Origin: Roseburia inulinivorans DSM 16841
GTDB taxonomy: Bacteria > Bacillota > Clostridia > Lachnospirales > Lachnospiraceae
DNA: 47,913 nt
Direction: 5' to 3'
Assembly (NCBI RefSeq): GCF_000174195.1
Contig: NZ_ACFY01000089.1
Coordinates: 1-47,913, forward strand
Below, piece by piece: positions 1-9,311 of the stretch (the stretch's first letter is position 1; every line of letters begins with the position of its first letter). The position numbers and the translations under genes were made by a program. The notes under the pieces are model-generated. The model searched no databases and had not been told where the DNA came from. It was given only the letters and a program-made list of their open reading frames with translations.

Positions 1-58
1 TGTCACAACCTATAAAAGCACCACAGAATCTGCGACACTACGTCCGTTAACCTCCGGC

Positions 59-1957
59 TTAATATTTGAACACTGCAATTCCATAGCCGGAAAGTGGATA
101 TGCAAAGGAGAACGCTCTTCCATCGCACTCTGATTTCACAGCTTTGTAGGATACCGGTTTTTCAATTCCTTCACCGCCAAATTCAGCAGCATCACTGTCC
201 AAGACAAGTTTATAGGTCTTTTTCTTTGGCACGCCGACACGGTAATCCGGGCGGGCAACCGGAGTAAAGTTACATACAAACAGCATATTGTTCTTTCCAT
301 CTTTACTCTTACGGACAAAACTGTAAATGCTGCGGTCTGCGTCATCCGCATTGATCCACTCAAAGCCATCCCAATTGCCGTCTAATTCATAAAGACACGG
401 ATTCTTCTGGTATAAGTGGAGGAGTGCTTTTACCCAGTCCTGCATATGTTTATGATCCGGGTTCTCGAGGAGATACCAGTCTAACTCTCTCTCCTCACTC
501 CACTCCTGAAGCTGGGCAAATTCCTGTCCCATAAACAGAAGTTTTTTGCCGGGATGCCCAAGCATAAAGGCATAACCAGCCATAAGATTCTGGAATTTGT
601 CTCTTCCAAGTCCAGGCATCTTATTGAGCATAGAGCATTTTAAATGTACCACTTCGTCATGAGATAACACCAGGATATAATGTTCGCTCGCATTATAACT
701 CATGGCAAATGTCATTTTATGATGATTATTTTTTCTAAAATATGGGTCTAACTTCATATAATCAAGGAAGTCATGCATCCATCCCATATTCCATTTATAA
801 CTGAAGTTCAGTCCGTCCTCTTCCACCGGTCCGGTCACTTTCGGCCATGCAGTAGATTCCTCTGCGATCATCACCGCTCCGTGGTTACGTCCCAGAATCA
901 ATGTGTTAATATGCTTAAAGAACTCAATGGCTTCCAGATTCTTATTATCGCCATATTTATTGCGGACCCACTGTCCTTCTTCTTTTCCATAATCCAGATA
1001 TAACATAGAGGCAACCGCATCCACACGGAGACCATCAATATGATAGTGTTCTACCCACATCAGCGCACTGCCGATCAGGAAGTTCTTCACCTCATTTTTG
1101 CCATAATCAAAAATCTTGGTTCCCCAGTCCGGATGCTCTCCCATTCTTGGATCTGCATACTCATACAGGCATGTACCATCAAACTCTGCCAGTCCATGGG
1201 CATCTTTTGGAAAATGCGCCGGTACCCAATCCAGGATCACACCGATTTTATTCTTGTGGCACTCGTTGATAAAATATGCAAAGTCCTCAGGTTTTCCGTA
1301 GCGGGAAGTCGGTGCATAATATCCGGTCACCTGATATCCCCAGGAACCATCAAACGGATACTCCGAAATACCCATCAGCTCAATGTGTGTGTACCCCATT
1401 TCTTTTACATATGGGATCAGATAGGTTACGAGATCCCTGTAACTGTAAAATCCTTCATCATCCCTGCCCGGATGACGTTTCCAGGAGCCCGGATGAACCT
1501 CGTAGATTGCCATCGGCTGTGCATACACATCCTCTTCTTTTTTACGATTCTCCATCCACTTGCTGTCTGTCCATTTAAAATGTTCAATATCCGCAATCGC
1601 AGATGCTGTTCCCGGCCGGAGTTCTGCATAATTTGCATAAGGATCTGCCTTATAAAGACGCTTGCCATCTTTTGTCTCGATCAGATACTTATATAGCTCC
1701 CCCTCCTTCAATCCCGGAATGAACAATTCGTAAATCCCCATTGTCTCCGGTTTCAGGCGTGTCATCTCATTTGCCGTCTCATTCCATCCGTTAAATGAGC
1801 CGATCAAGAAAACTCTTTCCGCATTCGGTGCCCACAGGTCGAAGTATACTCCCTTTACTCCCTTTACCTCTGCAAAATGTGCCCCCAGCTTCCGATAAAT
1901 ATCGTAATGTGTCGCCTGACCGAACAGATAGCGGTCTAATTCAGTAAAATTCGCCAT
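59..1957 (-). CDS. glgB: 1,4-alpha-glucan branching enzyme
   Basis: Cytoplasmic GH13 enzyme that makes alpha-1,6 branches in glycogen. The 632-residue protein has an N-terminal CBM48-like region (about residues 28-115) followed by the GH13 barrel. All four GH13 motifs are visible: DWVPAHF (about 242), GLRVDAVAS with the nucleophile Asp (about 312), AEEST with the acid/base Glu (about 363), and LSHDEVVH (about 434). The C-terminal beta domain ends in GYGIAVFKY, close to other GlgB C-termini. Length is normal for GlgB. The ATG start is preceded by a purine-rich AGGGGTAGGG stretch. No other glycogen gene is visible here; the rest of the pathway may lie beyond the left edge or elsewhere. Confidence 0.97.
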   Translation of the reverse strand: MANFTELDRYLFGQATHYDIYRKLGAHFAEVKGVKGVYFDLWAPNAERVFLIGSFNGWNETANEMTRLKPETMGIYELFIPGLKEGELYKYLIETKDGKRLYKADPYANYAELRPGTASAIADIEHFKWTDSKWMENRKKEEDVYAQPMAIYEVHPGSWKRHPGRDDEGFYSYRDLVTYLIPYVKEMGYTHIELMGISEYPFDGSWGYQVTGYYAPTSRYGKPEDFAYFINECHKNKIGVILDWVPAHFPKDAHGLAEFDGTCLYEYADPRMGEHPDWGTKIFDYGKNEVKNFLIGSALMWVEHYHIDGLRVDAVASMLYLDYGKEEGQWVRNKYGDNKNLEAIEFFKHINTLILGRNHGAVMIAEESTAWPKVTGPVEEDGLNFSYKWNMGWMHDFLDYMKLDPYFRKNNHHKMTFAMSYNASEHYILVLSHDEVVHLKCSMLNKMPGLGRDKFQNLMAGYAFMLGHPGKKLLFMGQEFAQLQEWSEERELDWYLLENPDHKHMQDWVKALLHLYQKNPCLYELDGNWDGFEWINADDADRSIYSFVRKSKDGKNNMLFVCNFTPVARPDYRVGVPKKKTYKLVLDSDAAEFGGEGIEKPVSYKAVKSECDGRAFSFAYPLSGYGIAVFKY

Positions 1958-2015
1958 AATCCCTACCCCTCTTCACTTCTATCTCTAAACCGCAGACTCA
2001 CTGTGGTTTTCTTCT

Positions 2016-4628
2016 TTAGTCAAAATCTTTCTCCCGTAAGATAATGTAATCATCCTCATCATATCTTCTGGATGTGATAATGCTGAACGCCTTTTTCAAA
2101 CCACCCTTTTCTGAATGTGCTACTGCTTTATCGACGATCTCTTTTACCTCTGTCAGGGTTGTCTCCCTGTCAGCGTGCTCAATATTACTGATGCTGTTAT
2201 ACAGCGCCAGCACACCCATCTCATCAATGGTATATCCCAATTCATTTGCGTAAGATTTTGCAAACGAAACCAGCTCATCACTGGTAAAAATAGGAATATT
2301 GATCTTCTCAGAAAACTTCGCTGCAAATCCATCATCTCTGGATAAAGCCTTCTGGATTCCGTGTTTTGTATCCTCAATGATCACAAGCACTCCACTTGTA
2401 TCCTGTTCTAATAAAAGAGAAAGTTTTAACGCTGTCTCGCGGGACAGATCTCCGGCTTTTTCGATGATCAGACAGCCACCGGCTACTTTTTTCAGCAATG
2501 CTGCAACATCCTTCTGATTGAGGACAGATGCTTCGATCTTGCCGATCTTGCCGTTTGGCTTTCCGGTTTCTTTCTGTAATGCCTTGATCATACTCGTCGC
2601 AAGCACTGTCTTACCGCTTCCGGAACCGCCCTGTATGATCATATTTCCGGTTCCAGCTGTCGCTCCCTTCGTCAGATGCTGGGATACACCTGTAAGTGCC
2701 TGACAGAGCTGTTCTTCCATACCCGTGATTGGAACAAAATATGTAAAGATTTCTCTTAATTCTTTGGAAAGCTTACTGATCGTATCCGGAACTTCAAATG
2801 CCTCCGGTTCCGCAATGGCAGGAAGAATCTCTTCTGCTGTTTCCTCTTTTCCAAGGTCTAAGTCCCCTGGCAGCTCAATCTCCGGTAATTCTTCTTTTTC
2901 CACTGATTCTTTTGCCATCTGGCGCGCAGTCTCTGCTAAAATAGCTGCTTCCACATCTTCCGCAGATGTGCCTGCCTCCATTGTGTCGTCCGCTTCTGCT
3001 AACGCTTCCGGTTTGGTCTGCTCTGCTGTGTGTTCTGCAAGGGATGCGGCATTCTCCTGTGGAACTTCTGCATCCAGCTCCTCGAAGTCCTCATCCTCCC
3101 ACTGATTGTCAATATCATCCAATCCTTCCGGCATTGCGATTTCCGGAAGTTCTTCCTCTGCCATTAATTCCTGTACACCGGCTGCCACAACGTTCTGTGC
3201 TGCGTCTTCCGCAGCCACACCGGCGTTTGCCATGTAATCTCCAACCGGAGATGCCCCGACAGCTGCGAGCTGTTCATCCATCTGTGCATTTTCATCGCTG
3301 AGGCGGTCGATCTCCTGCTGTAAAAACTGGTTCATGTTCGTAACCATGGAGACTGCACTGTCGTTCGGCTGTCCGTCTTTGCTTAAGTATTTCTGATCCA
3401 GAAGATCCTTCGGCGTCAAGCCGGAATCAAGCATTGGAATGACATCCGCAAGCCGCCCCAGCAGTTCTTCCGCTTCCTGAAGTGCTCTCGCCTTTGCAGA
3501 CTCGAGTTTTCTCTGCTCTGCTTCCTGCAAGGCTGCCTCTGCGGCACGCTTGGTCTTTTCCCATTCAGCAAGCACATCCTCAATGCTCATCTGTCCGGAT
3601 ACCTGCGGCTCTGCCACTCTGCCTCCCTGCATATAAAGGCTCATCTGTCCATCCTCATCCACTAACATCTCCTGGAAATTGGATTTTAAAGAATTGTCAA
3701 TCTCCTCATCTGTCTCAATATGCTGGTAAACCTCTTCTTCCTGTGGCTCTTCTTCTTTCTCGGATGGAATCTGGAGATACGGAATATCCTCTACCAGTTT
3801 CTTAATGTTATCCATCGTATCATTGACTGCCTCTTTTTCTGTGGCATTCATGATCTCCTGCATACTTCTCTGAAGTTCTTCCTGCAGATTCTGTGTGTTA
3901 AAGCGCTCCGCAGACATCTTCACATCTTTGATCTGCACCGGTTCCGGTACGATCTCTCCAGATTCTAACGGATCTTCCGGTCTCACTTCCACAACACCGT
4001 CATGTCTCTGACGGAATGTGCGGTACTTGTCTTCCTGCTGTTTTGTCAGTGGCTGGTATAACATCTTTAATTCTAATGCGCGTTCTACATATGGGCCATC
4101 ACCAAACCATAAGATCAGTTCGTCGCAGGCATCGATACATTTCTCGCTCATACCGGCCTTATGATACAGATATGCAAGCTCATATGCCCACTCTTCCGAA
4201 TACTCCTGCTCTTTGAGTTCTTCTAAAATGCCAATAAGGGTGCCAATATCTGCACCCTGCGCTTTGCTTATCTCATACTTTAACACGTATTTTAAATTAT
4301 CATGAGGTGCAATCTCCACAAACTCCTGATAATACTCTTTTGCCTCATCAAAACTCTTTGTCCTGACTGCAACCTCTGCAAGACGATAAATGATCATTCT
4401 GCCGATCGGCGACTTGTCATAAGCCGTCAGCAAAACATCCTTGCTCTCATCGTAACGCCCTACTTTCTCGTAAATCTCTCCTACTTTTACCAGAGCGTTA
4501 ATGTTCTTTATCTTACGCCAGTTGATAGTATCCGCAATCTCAGCCGCCTCTTCGTATTTCCCCTCGGCTGTGAGTGATTTCATCTGATCCAGCTTTAATT
4601 TGTATTCATATTTATCCAATTCTGCCAC
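2016..4628 (-). CDS. TPR protein with acidic linker and degenerate SpoVK/CbbX-like AAA domain
   Basis: Not a named gene; 870 residues. The N-terminal ~230 residues are helical repeats of TPR character (blocks such as KVGEIYEKVGRYDESKDVL). The middle, about 230-620, is a low-complexity acidic and probably coiled linker with a duplicated short motif (EELPEIAMPEGL and EELPEIELPGDL). The C-terminal ~230 residues resemble an AAA domain of the SpoVK/CbbX kind. Walker A GGSGSGKT is intact (about 669). The Walker B position reads LIIEKAGDL instead of hhhhDEA (about 721), and the place expected for the Arg-finger RSRF reads AAKF (about 769). It may therefore bind but not hydrolyse nucleotide. Start: GTG at 4628 has no clear ribosome-binding site, whereas TTG at 4619 follows GAGGTGG. 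An upstream stop excludes an earlier start. Function unknown; scaffold role is inference. Confidence 0.8.
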   Translation of the reverse strand: MAELDKYEYKLKLDQMKSLTAEGKYEEAAEIADTINWRKIKNINALVKVGEIYEKVGRYDESKDVLLTAYDKSPIGRMIIYRLAEVAVRTKSFDEAKEYYQEFVEIAPHDNLKYVLKYEISKAQGADIGTLIGILEELKEQEYSEEWAYELAYLYHKAGMSEKCIDACDELILWFGDGPYVERALELKMLYQPLTKQQEDKYRTFRQRHDGVVEVRPEDPLESGEIVPEPVQIKDVKMSAERFNTQNLQEELQRSMQEIMNATEKEAVNDTMDNIKKLVEDIPYLQIPSEKEEEPQEEEVYQHIETDEEIDNSLKSNFQEMLVDEDGQMSLYMQGGRVAEPQVSGQMSIEDVLAEWEKTKRAAEAALQEAEQRKLESAKARALQEAEELLGRLADVIPMLDSGLTPKDLLDQKYLSKDGQPNDSAVSMVTNMNQFLQQEIDRLSDENAQMDEQLAAVGASPVGDYMANAGVAAEDAAQNVVAAGVQELMAEEELPEIAMPEGLDDIDNQWEDEDFEELDAEVPQENAASLAEHTAEQTKPEALAEADDTMEAGTSAEDVEAAILAETARQMAKESVEKEELPEIELPGDLDLGKEETAEEILPAIAEPEAFEVPDTISKLSKELREIFTYFVPITGMEEQLCQALTGVSQHLTKGATAGTGNMIIQGGSGSGKTVLATSMIKALQKETGKPNGKIGKIEASVLNQKDVAALLKKVAGGCLIIEKAGDLSRETALKLSLLLEQDTSGVLVIIEDTKHGIQKALSRDDGFAAKFSEKINIPIFTSDELVSFAKSYANELGYTIDEMGVLALYNSISNIEHADRETTLTEVKEIVDKAVAHSEKGGLKKAFSIITSRRYDEDDYIILREKDFD

Positions 4629-4647
4629 CTCAAACTGTGCATTTCAC

Positions 4648-4719
4648 GTAATGATCCATTACCTTTTTCACTTTGTCTATGATACCTTTTAGTTTATCAT
4701 AGGCACAATTAGATGTCAA
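4648..4719 (-). promoter_or_regulatory. Promoter and palindromes ahead of the TPR/AAA gene
   Basis: Read on the minus strand there is a TTGACA (4714-4719), a 17-base spacer and TAAACT (4691-4696). An inverted repeat CTATGATA/TATCATAG (4677-4702, 10-base loop) overlaps the -10 and start region. A second perfect 15-base palindrome, GTAATG-ATC-CATTAC, lies at 4648-4662 in the leader. The placement suggests repressor operators, but no repressor is identified. Confidence 0.55.
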
Positions 4720-4725
4720 AAATTA

Positions 4726-6060
4726 TCATGCTTCCCCTGCCGATTTTTCATCCTGTTTTTTGTTCTTTTCCGTGGTCTCATAAACCGGCTGATTGGTGTG
4801 CTTATCGATGCGGTCAAGGTTGACATAATCTATCTCCGTTTCCGGGATCCCACGCTTTTTCAGGGAATATGTGACAACATTGGAAACAATATAATAAATC
4901 ACTGCCATGATCGGCACACCAAGCAGCATTCCAGGAAAGCCCCACAGACCGCCAAATACGAGAATGGCAAATACAACCCAGAAAGAGGAAAGCCCGGTGG
5001 AATCTCCGAGGATCTTCGGTCCGATAATATTTCCGTCTACCTGTTGTAAAATGATAACAAAAATCAGGAAATATAATCCCTGTACCGGATTCTGTAAAAC
5101 AATAATGATAAAGGATGGGATCGCCCCGATAAAAGGTCCAAAAAACGGAATAATATTGGTCACACCAATGATCACAGCCACCAGCATGGTATCCGGCATT
5201 TTCATGATCGCAAGCACGATATAGGCAATCACACCGATAATGGCAGAATCTAAAATTTTTCCACTGATAAATCCGCCAAAGATTTCGTTGCTCTTCCGCA
5301 CAGTCTCTACTACAACATTGGCTCTGACCGGTTTAAAAATAGCATAAATGATTTTCTTCGCCTGACCTGCAAACTTCTCCTGACTCGCCATAACATACAC
5401 AGAGATGATAAGTCCGACCAGAATATTGATCACAAATTTTACTCCGGTGATCACTCCGCTGGTAATGGAAGAGATATAGACTTCTGCCTGTGGAAGCAGC
5501 GTGTTTTTCATCCAGTTTTCAAAGAAGTTACCCGCCTGTGTGATTACTTCTTCCGCAATGTCCGCTATCTGGCTGTCTCCCTTGGCGATATCATTGATCC
5601 AGTCAACAAGCGAACGCACCTCAGCAGGGAGTGTGGATATGATGCCCTGTATGCTCTGGATGATGGATGGAACGATCGCAGCGATCAGCAGGACAATGAT
5701 GCCTACCAAAAACAGCAGTGCACCTGCGATTGCCAGCCCTCTTGATATTTTTTTCGCTTTTTTCTCACTCTTCATCTTTCCTTTAAACAGGGAAAATAAC
5801 TTTCCATCTATGAGTTTCATCAACGGATTCAGAAGATATGCCACAACCAGTCCGATAATGACCGGCTGTAAAATATATGTCAGTTTCTTCCAGAAATCTG
5901 TAAACCCGTTATAACGGTATATGACAAAGAAAAATAAAATGCAGCAGCAGAATGTGATAAAAATAGCAAGCGCTATGATCGTGATCTGTTTCAAATGAAA
6001 TTCATCTGTCTTTTTTGTCTTCGGTGTCTGTATCTGTTCGTTTTGTTTTAGTTCTTCCAA
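4726..6060 (-). CDS. AI-2E family transporter (TqsA/YdiK-like membrane protein)
   Basis: Polytopic membrane protein of the AI-2E/PF01594 family. Members have been linked to autoinducer-2 export or to Na/H exchange, and the substrate cannot be told from sequence. A hydrophilic N-terminus (about 30 residues) is followed by a paired hydrophobic segment (ITIIALAIFITFCCC..., then LQPVIIGLVVAYLLNPL). A soluble loop follows, then a C-terminal block of helices containing the family-typical stretches VTNIIPFFGPFIGAIP and GDSTGLSSFWVVFAIL. The C-terminal tail is charged. Start: a TTG at 6060 has AAAGGAGA seven bases upstream and is preferred. The frame stays open to a TTG at 6099 that lacks a ribosome-binding site. 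Confidence 0.85.
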   Translation of the reverse strand: MEELKQNEQIQTPKTKKTDEFHLKQITIIALAIFITFCCCILFFFVIYRYNGFTDFWKKLTYILQPVIIGLVVAYLLNPLMKLIDGKLFSLFKGKMKSEKKAKKISRGLAIAGALLFLVGIIVLLIAAIVPSIIQSIQGIISTLPAEVRSLVDWINDIAKGDSQIADIAEEVITQAGNFFENWMKNTLLPQAEVYISSITSGVITGVKFVINILVGLIISVYVMASQEKFAGQAKKIIYAIFKPVRANVVVETVRKSNEIFGGFISGKILDSAIIGVIAYIVLAIMKMPDTMLVAVIIGVTNIIPFFGPFIGAIPSFIIIVLQNPVQGLYFLIFVIILQQVDGNIIGPKILGDSTGLSSFWVVFAILVFGGLWGFPGMLLGVPIMAVIYYIVSNVVTYSLKKRGIPETEIDYVNLDRIDKHTNQPVYETTEKNKKQDEKSAGEA

Positions 6061-6140
6061 CTTAAGCTCTCCTTTTTCTGCCGGAAACGGCTTGTGCAAA
6101 CATGCGCTTCTAAGCGTAATTTATACTCTCATTCTAACGC

Positions 6141-6179
6141 AAAAACAGAGGTCTGTCACTAAGCAGGCCTCTGTTTTTA
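6141..6179 (-). terminator. Rho-independent terminator after the aconitase-family gene
   Basis: Strong hairpin AAACAGAGG...CCTCTGTTT with A and T runs on both sides, about 20 bases past the stop of the hydratase gene. It could work in both directions, but only minus-strand genes flank it. Confidence 0.85.
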
Positions 6180-6200
6180 TTATCTTTTTAGATTTATAAA

Positions 6201-8492
6201 TTAACCACGGTAGTAATTGATGAGACAGCCTTTTAAAATGATCTCCCTCTCATCATCCGTCAGGGCATCCATATGAAGGCTGAATGGTTTTAATGCGCCG
6301 TCTTTCACTGCGTAAGCCTGAATTTCAGACTGCTTGTTCTCAACAGCTTTTCTGATTTCCGGAATAAAGAGATAATCCAGATTTTCAAATGGAAGATCAC
6401 CTTTTCCGATAATGAATGGCAGCATGCCCCAGTTGATCAGATTGGAACGATAACGTTTGGTTGCATACTCATTCGCAATGTTCGCCCAGCCTCCGAGTAC
6501 CTTCTGACAGGAAGCAGCCTGCTCACGCGCAGAACCGTCCCCCGGTTTCACTGCAAAAATGGTACTTCCAAATCCTGCATAGCCTTTCTCTTTTCTTGCT
6601 TTCTCACCAAAATCAGGATAAACCGTCTTGATCGTATCGATCACTGCCTGCAATTCCGGCACAGCCTCAATCGGACACTCTCCGGCTTCCACTGCCTTCT
6701 CTGCCTTCTGGATCTCTTTTGCACGTCCCACATAGAGCGGATCTTTTCTGGAAAGTGCAAACTCTGCCAGTCCAAGCGGATTGGACCGGAAGGAGGAAGT
6801 CTCTCCGGACGGGATCAGCTCGTCAGTTGTCGTAACCGGATCGTGAATCTCTGAAACAACCTTTAATACCATATGCTCCGGTAATGCACTCATTGCCGGC
6901 CAGTCTTTGATATTTGGTCCAAACTGGATCTCCACACTTGGATCAGCCACTCCCTTGCTGTCAAAGACGCGGTTCTCGTAAATCTTCTTGTCGAAGAAGT
7001 ATTTCGGTTTTGTATAATTTACATCCAGATCGGTAGCTGCGGTCAAATATCCCTTATTTGCTGCAGTTGCTGCAATGGATCTTGCATCCATAAGCGCAAC
7101 GGATGCAACCTGTCCCTTCTGGACCTTGGAACCTTCGCGGTTCGGGAAGTTTCTTGTAGAGTGGCGGATGGAGAATGCGTTGTTTGCAGGAGTATCTCCA
7201 GCACCAAAGCAAGGACCGCAGAACGCTGTTTTGACGATCGCTCCTGTCTCCATGAGGCTTGCCACTGCACCATTTTTTACAAGTTCCATGTAAATCGGGG
7301 TACTTGCCGGATATACGCTCAATGTAAACTCATCCGGTCCGATGCTCGCACCTTTTAAAATGTCTGCGGCATCACAGATATTTTCAAATCCACCGCCGGC
7401 ACAGCCCGCAATAATTCCCTGATCTACATAAAGCTTTCCGTTTCTTACTTTGCTCTTTAAATCTAATTTTACAGCTCCGTCGAAGCTGACTTCTGCACGT
7501 TTCTCGCAGTCGTCCAGAATATCCATCAGATTTGCATTCAGCTCTTCGATGGTATAAGTGTTGCTTGGATGGAATGGCATTGCGATCATTGGTTTGATCT
7601 GACCGAGGTCAATCTCGATCATTCCATCATAGTAAGCCACATCCCCCGGATTCAGCTCTTTGTATGCCTGCGGTCTTCCATGGATCGCATAGAAATCCTG
7701 TACCTTTTCATCGGTTCTCCAGATAGAGGAAAGGCAGGTCGTCTCGGTCGTCATAACGTCCACGCCGATACGGAAATCAACGCTTAAGTTCGACACACCC
7801 GGTCCCACAAATTCCATGACTTTATTCTTCACATAACCTTTATCAAACACTTCACCGATAATGGCAAGGGCAACGTCCTGAGGTCCAACCCCTTTCTGTG
7901 GTGTTCCGGTCAGGTAAACACCTACAACGCCCGGCATATCAATATCGTATGTTTTGTTCAGTAACTGTTTTACAAGCTCCGGTCCGCCTTCGCCGACTGC
8001 CATGGTTCCCAATGCACCGTAGCGGGTATGGGAATCAGATCCTAAGATCATGGCTCCGCTCTCTGCTAACATCTCTCTTGCAAACTGATGGATCACTGCC
8101 TGATGCGGTGGAACATAAACTCCACCGTATTTTTTTGCACAGGTAAGTCCAAACATGTGGTCATCTTCGTTGATCGTACCACCGACTGCACATAAACTGT
8201 TATGGCAGTTTGTCAGGACGTATGGCATTGGAAAACGCTCTAAGCCAGATGCTCTTGCGGTCTGAATGATTCCTACAAATGTAATATCATGTGAGGTAAG
8301 CTTGTCAAATCTAACCTGAAGCTTGTCCATGTTTCCTGAAGTATTATGTTTTTTCAAAATACCATAAGCGATGGTATTTTCGGCAGCCTGCTCTTTCGTG
8401 ACAGCTTTTCCCGTCTTCTGCTGTACCTCTGTCGCGTCCGTCATAATTTCTTTTCCGTTTACAAGGTAAACGCCACTATCATATAATTTCAT
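6201..8492 (-). CDS. Aconitase-family hydratase ([4Fe-4S] dehydratase, YbhJ-like)
   Basis: About 763 residues, aconitase superfamily. Cluster-ligand cysteines are visible as GCAGGG (about 362) and [11 protein letters not shown] (about 425), the usual aconitase arrangement. The N-terminal region carries the family motifs [16 protein letters not shown] and [23 protein letters not shown]. The C-terminal swivel domain contains [15 protein letters not shown], matching the substrate-binding Arg/Ser loop of aconitases. It probably isomerises citrate or a related hydroxy-acid for glutamate supply. The subfamily is often annotated only as hydratase, so the exact substrate is open. Start: ATG at 8492 follows GGAGGAACGT; the longer frame to 8504 would place the start codon inside that ribosome-binding site. 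Confidence 0.85.
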   Translation of the reverse strand: MKLYDSGVYLVNGKEIMTDATEVQQKTGKAVTKEQAAENTIAYGILKKHNTSGNMDKLQVRFDKLTSHDITFVGIIQTARASGLERFPMPYVLTNCHNSLCAVGGTINEDDHMFGLTCAKKYGGVYVPPHQAVIHQFAREMLAESGAMILGSDSHTRYGALGTMAVGEGGPELVKQLLNKTYDIDMPGVVGVYLTGTPQKGVGPQDVALAIIGEVFDKGYVKNKVMEFVGPGVSNLSVDFRIGVDVMTTETTCLSSIWRTDEKVQDFYAIHGRPQAYKELNPGDVAYYDGMIEIDLGQIKPMIAMPFHPSNTYTIEELNANLMDILDDCEKRAEVSFDGAVKLDLKSKVRNGKLYVDQGIIAGCAGGGFENICDAADILKGASIGPDEFTLSVYPASTPIYMELVKNGAVASLMETGAIVKTAFCGPCFGAGDTPANNAFSIRHSTRNFPNREGSKVQKGQVASVALMDARSIAATAANKGYLTAATDLDVNYTKPKYFFDKKIYENRVFDSKGVADPSVEIQFGPNIKDWPAMSALPEHMVLKVVSEIHDPVTTTDELIPSGETSSFRSNPLGLAEFALSRKDPLYVGRAKEIQKAEKAVEAGECPIEAVPELQAVIDTIKTVYPDFGEKARKEKGYAGFGSTIFAVKPGDGSAREQAASCQKVLGGWANIANEYATKRYRSNLINWGMLPFIIGKGDLPFENLDYLFIPEIRKAVENKQSEIQAYAVKDGALKPFSLHMDALTDDEREIILKGCLINYYRG

Positions 8493-8558
8493 ACGTTCCT
8501 CCATCCCAATCTCCGGCGAAGCTTTCTAACTCAACTCGTCTTTCGCGCTTTTATATGA

Positions 8559-8587
8559 ATTATAAAGATACTCCCTGTAAAAATCAA
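8559..8587 (-). promoter_or_regulatory. Sigma-A-type promoter of the aconitase-family gene
   Basis: On the minus strand TTGATT (8582-8587), a 17-base spacer and a perfect TATAAT (8559-8564), about 65 bases before the ATG at 8492. This is one of the clearest promoters in the window. Confidence 0.75.
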
Positions 8588-8629
8588 GACTTTCATACAC
8601 TAAATTAATAAATCAATTGTTTTATGCAT

Positions 8630-8663
8630 TTAAAAAAGAACTCCGGGAATCCCCAAAGTTCTT
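8630..8663 (-). terminator. Terminator after the HAD gene
   Basis: Hairpin AAGAACTTTGGG...CCCGGAGTTCTT followed on the minus strand by a run of T, directly after the stop of the HAD phosphatase. It ends the regulator-kinase-HAD transcription unit. Confidence 0.8.
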
Positions 8664-8669
8664 TCTCTT

Positions 8670-9311
8670 CTAAATGATTGTTTTCAATCCGGCGAGTGTA
8701 TCAAATTTTGCATACAGAAGTTTTGCTGTCTCCTCGTCCGGTTCTGCGAGATCCGGCACCATCACAACAGAAAGCCCTGCGCGGTATGCAGATAAGATTC
8801 CATTTGGCGAATCTTCCACCGCAATGCAATCCTTTGGTTTCTCCCCAATCTGCTCACATGCATAAAGGTACACGTCAGGCTCCGGTTTTCCGTTCTCTAC
8901 GGTTGTGGCGCTCACAAGCTGATCAAATTTATCGTAGATACCAATCTGTGTGAGATACTGTTTTGTACGTTCCGGATCCGTTGCTGTTGCAACGGCAGTC
9001 TTGATGTTCTTTGAGCGGAGATAATCCAGGATTTCATCCACATCCGGCTTTTTCTCAATCCCATTTTTCTCAATATGTTCTTTCATGAGCTGTTTGCGTC
9101 TCGCCCGGATTGCTTCATAATCAAATTCCGGTCCAAATATCTTTTGCAGATAAGGTCCTGTATACTTTGTTGCAAGGCTGCGGATTGCAAGTCCATGCTC
9201 TCTGGTAAAATGAAATCCCGCCTCTTTTGCCGCCTGCTGCCAGTATATATTCAACCATTTTTCTGTGTCAATTAGCACGCCATCCATGTCAAAAATAACT
9301 GCTTTTATCAT
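8670..9311 (-). CDS. HAD-superfamily hydrolase (beta-phosphoglucomutase-like)
   Basis: 213-residue cytoplasmic phosphatase or phosphomutase of HAD subfamily I with an alpha-helical cap. Motif I is FDMDGVLIDTE (residues 8-18) with nucleophile Asp and the second Asp. The motif II region is AVATATDPERT, motif III Lys lies in ENGKPEPDVY, and motif IV is AVEDSPNGI. The substrate is not predictable; beta-phosphoglucomutase and small sugar-phosphate phosphatases look alike. The start ATG overlaps the stop of the upstream histidine kinase by four bases (ATGA), so translation is probably coupled and the gene belongs to the two-component operon. Confidence 0.9.
   Translation of the reverse strand: MIKAVIFDMDGVLIDTEKWLNIYWQQAAKEAGFHFTREHGLAIRSLATKYTGPYLQKIFGPEFDYEAIRARRKQLMKEHIEKNGIEKKPDVDEILDYLRSKNIKTAVATATDPERTKQYLTQIGIYDKFDQLVSATTVENGKPEPDVYLYACEQIGEKPKDCIAVEDSPNGILSAYRAGLSVVMVPDLAEPDEETAKLLYAKFDTLAGLKTII

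Noticed and set aside
1..58. Sequence left of glgB
   Set aside because: Only 58 bases, with no terminator or reading frame that I can support.
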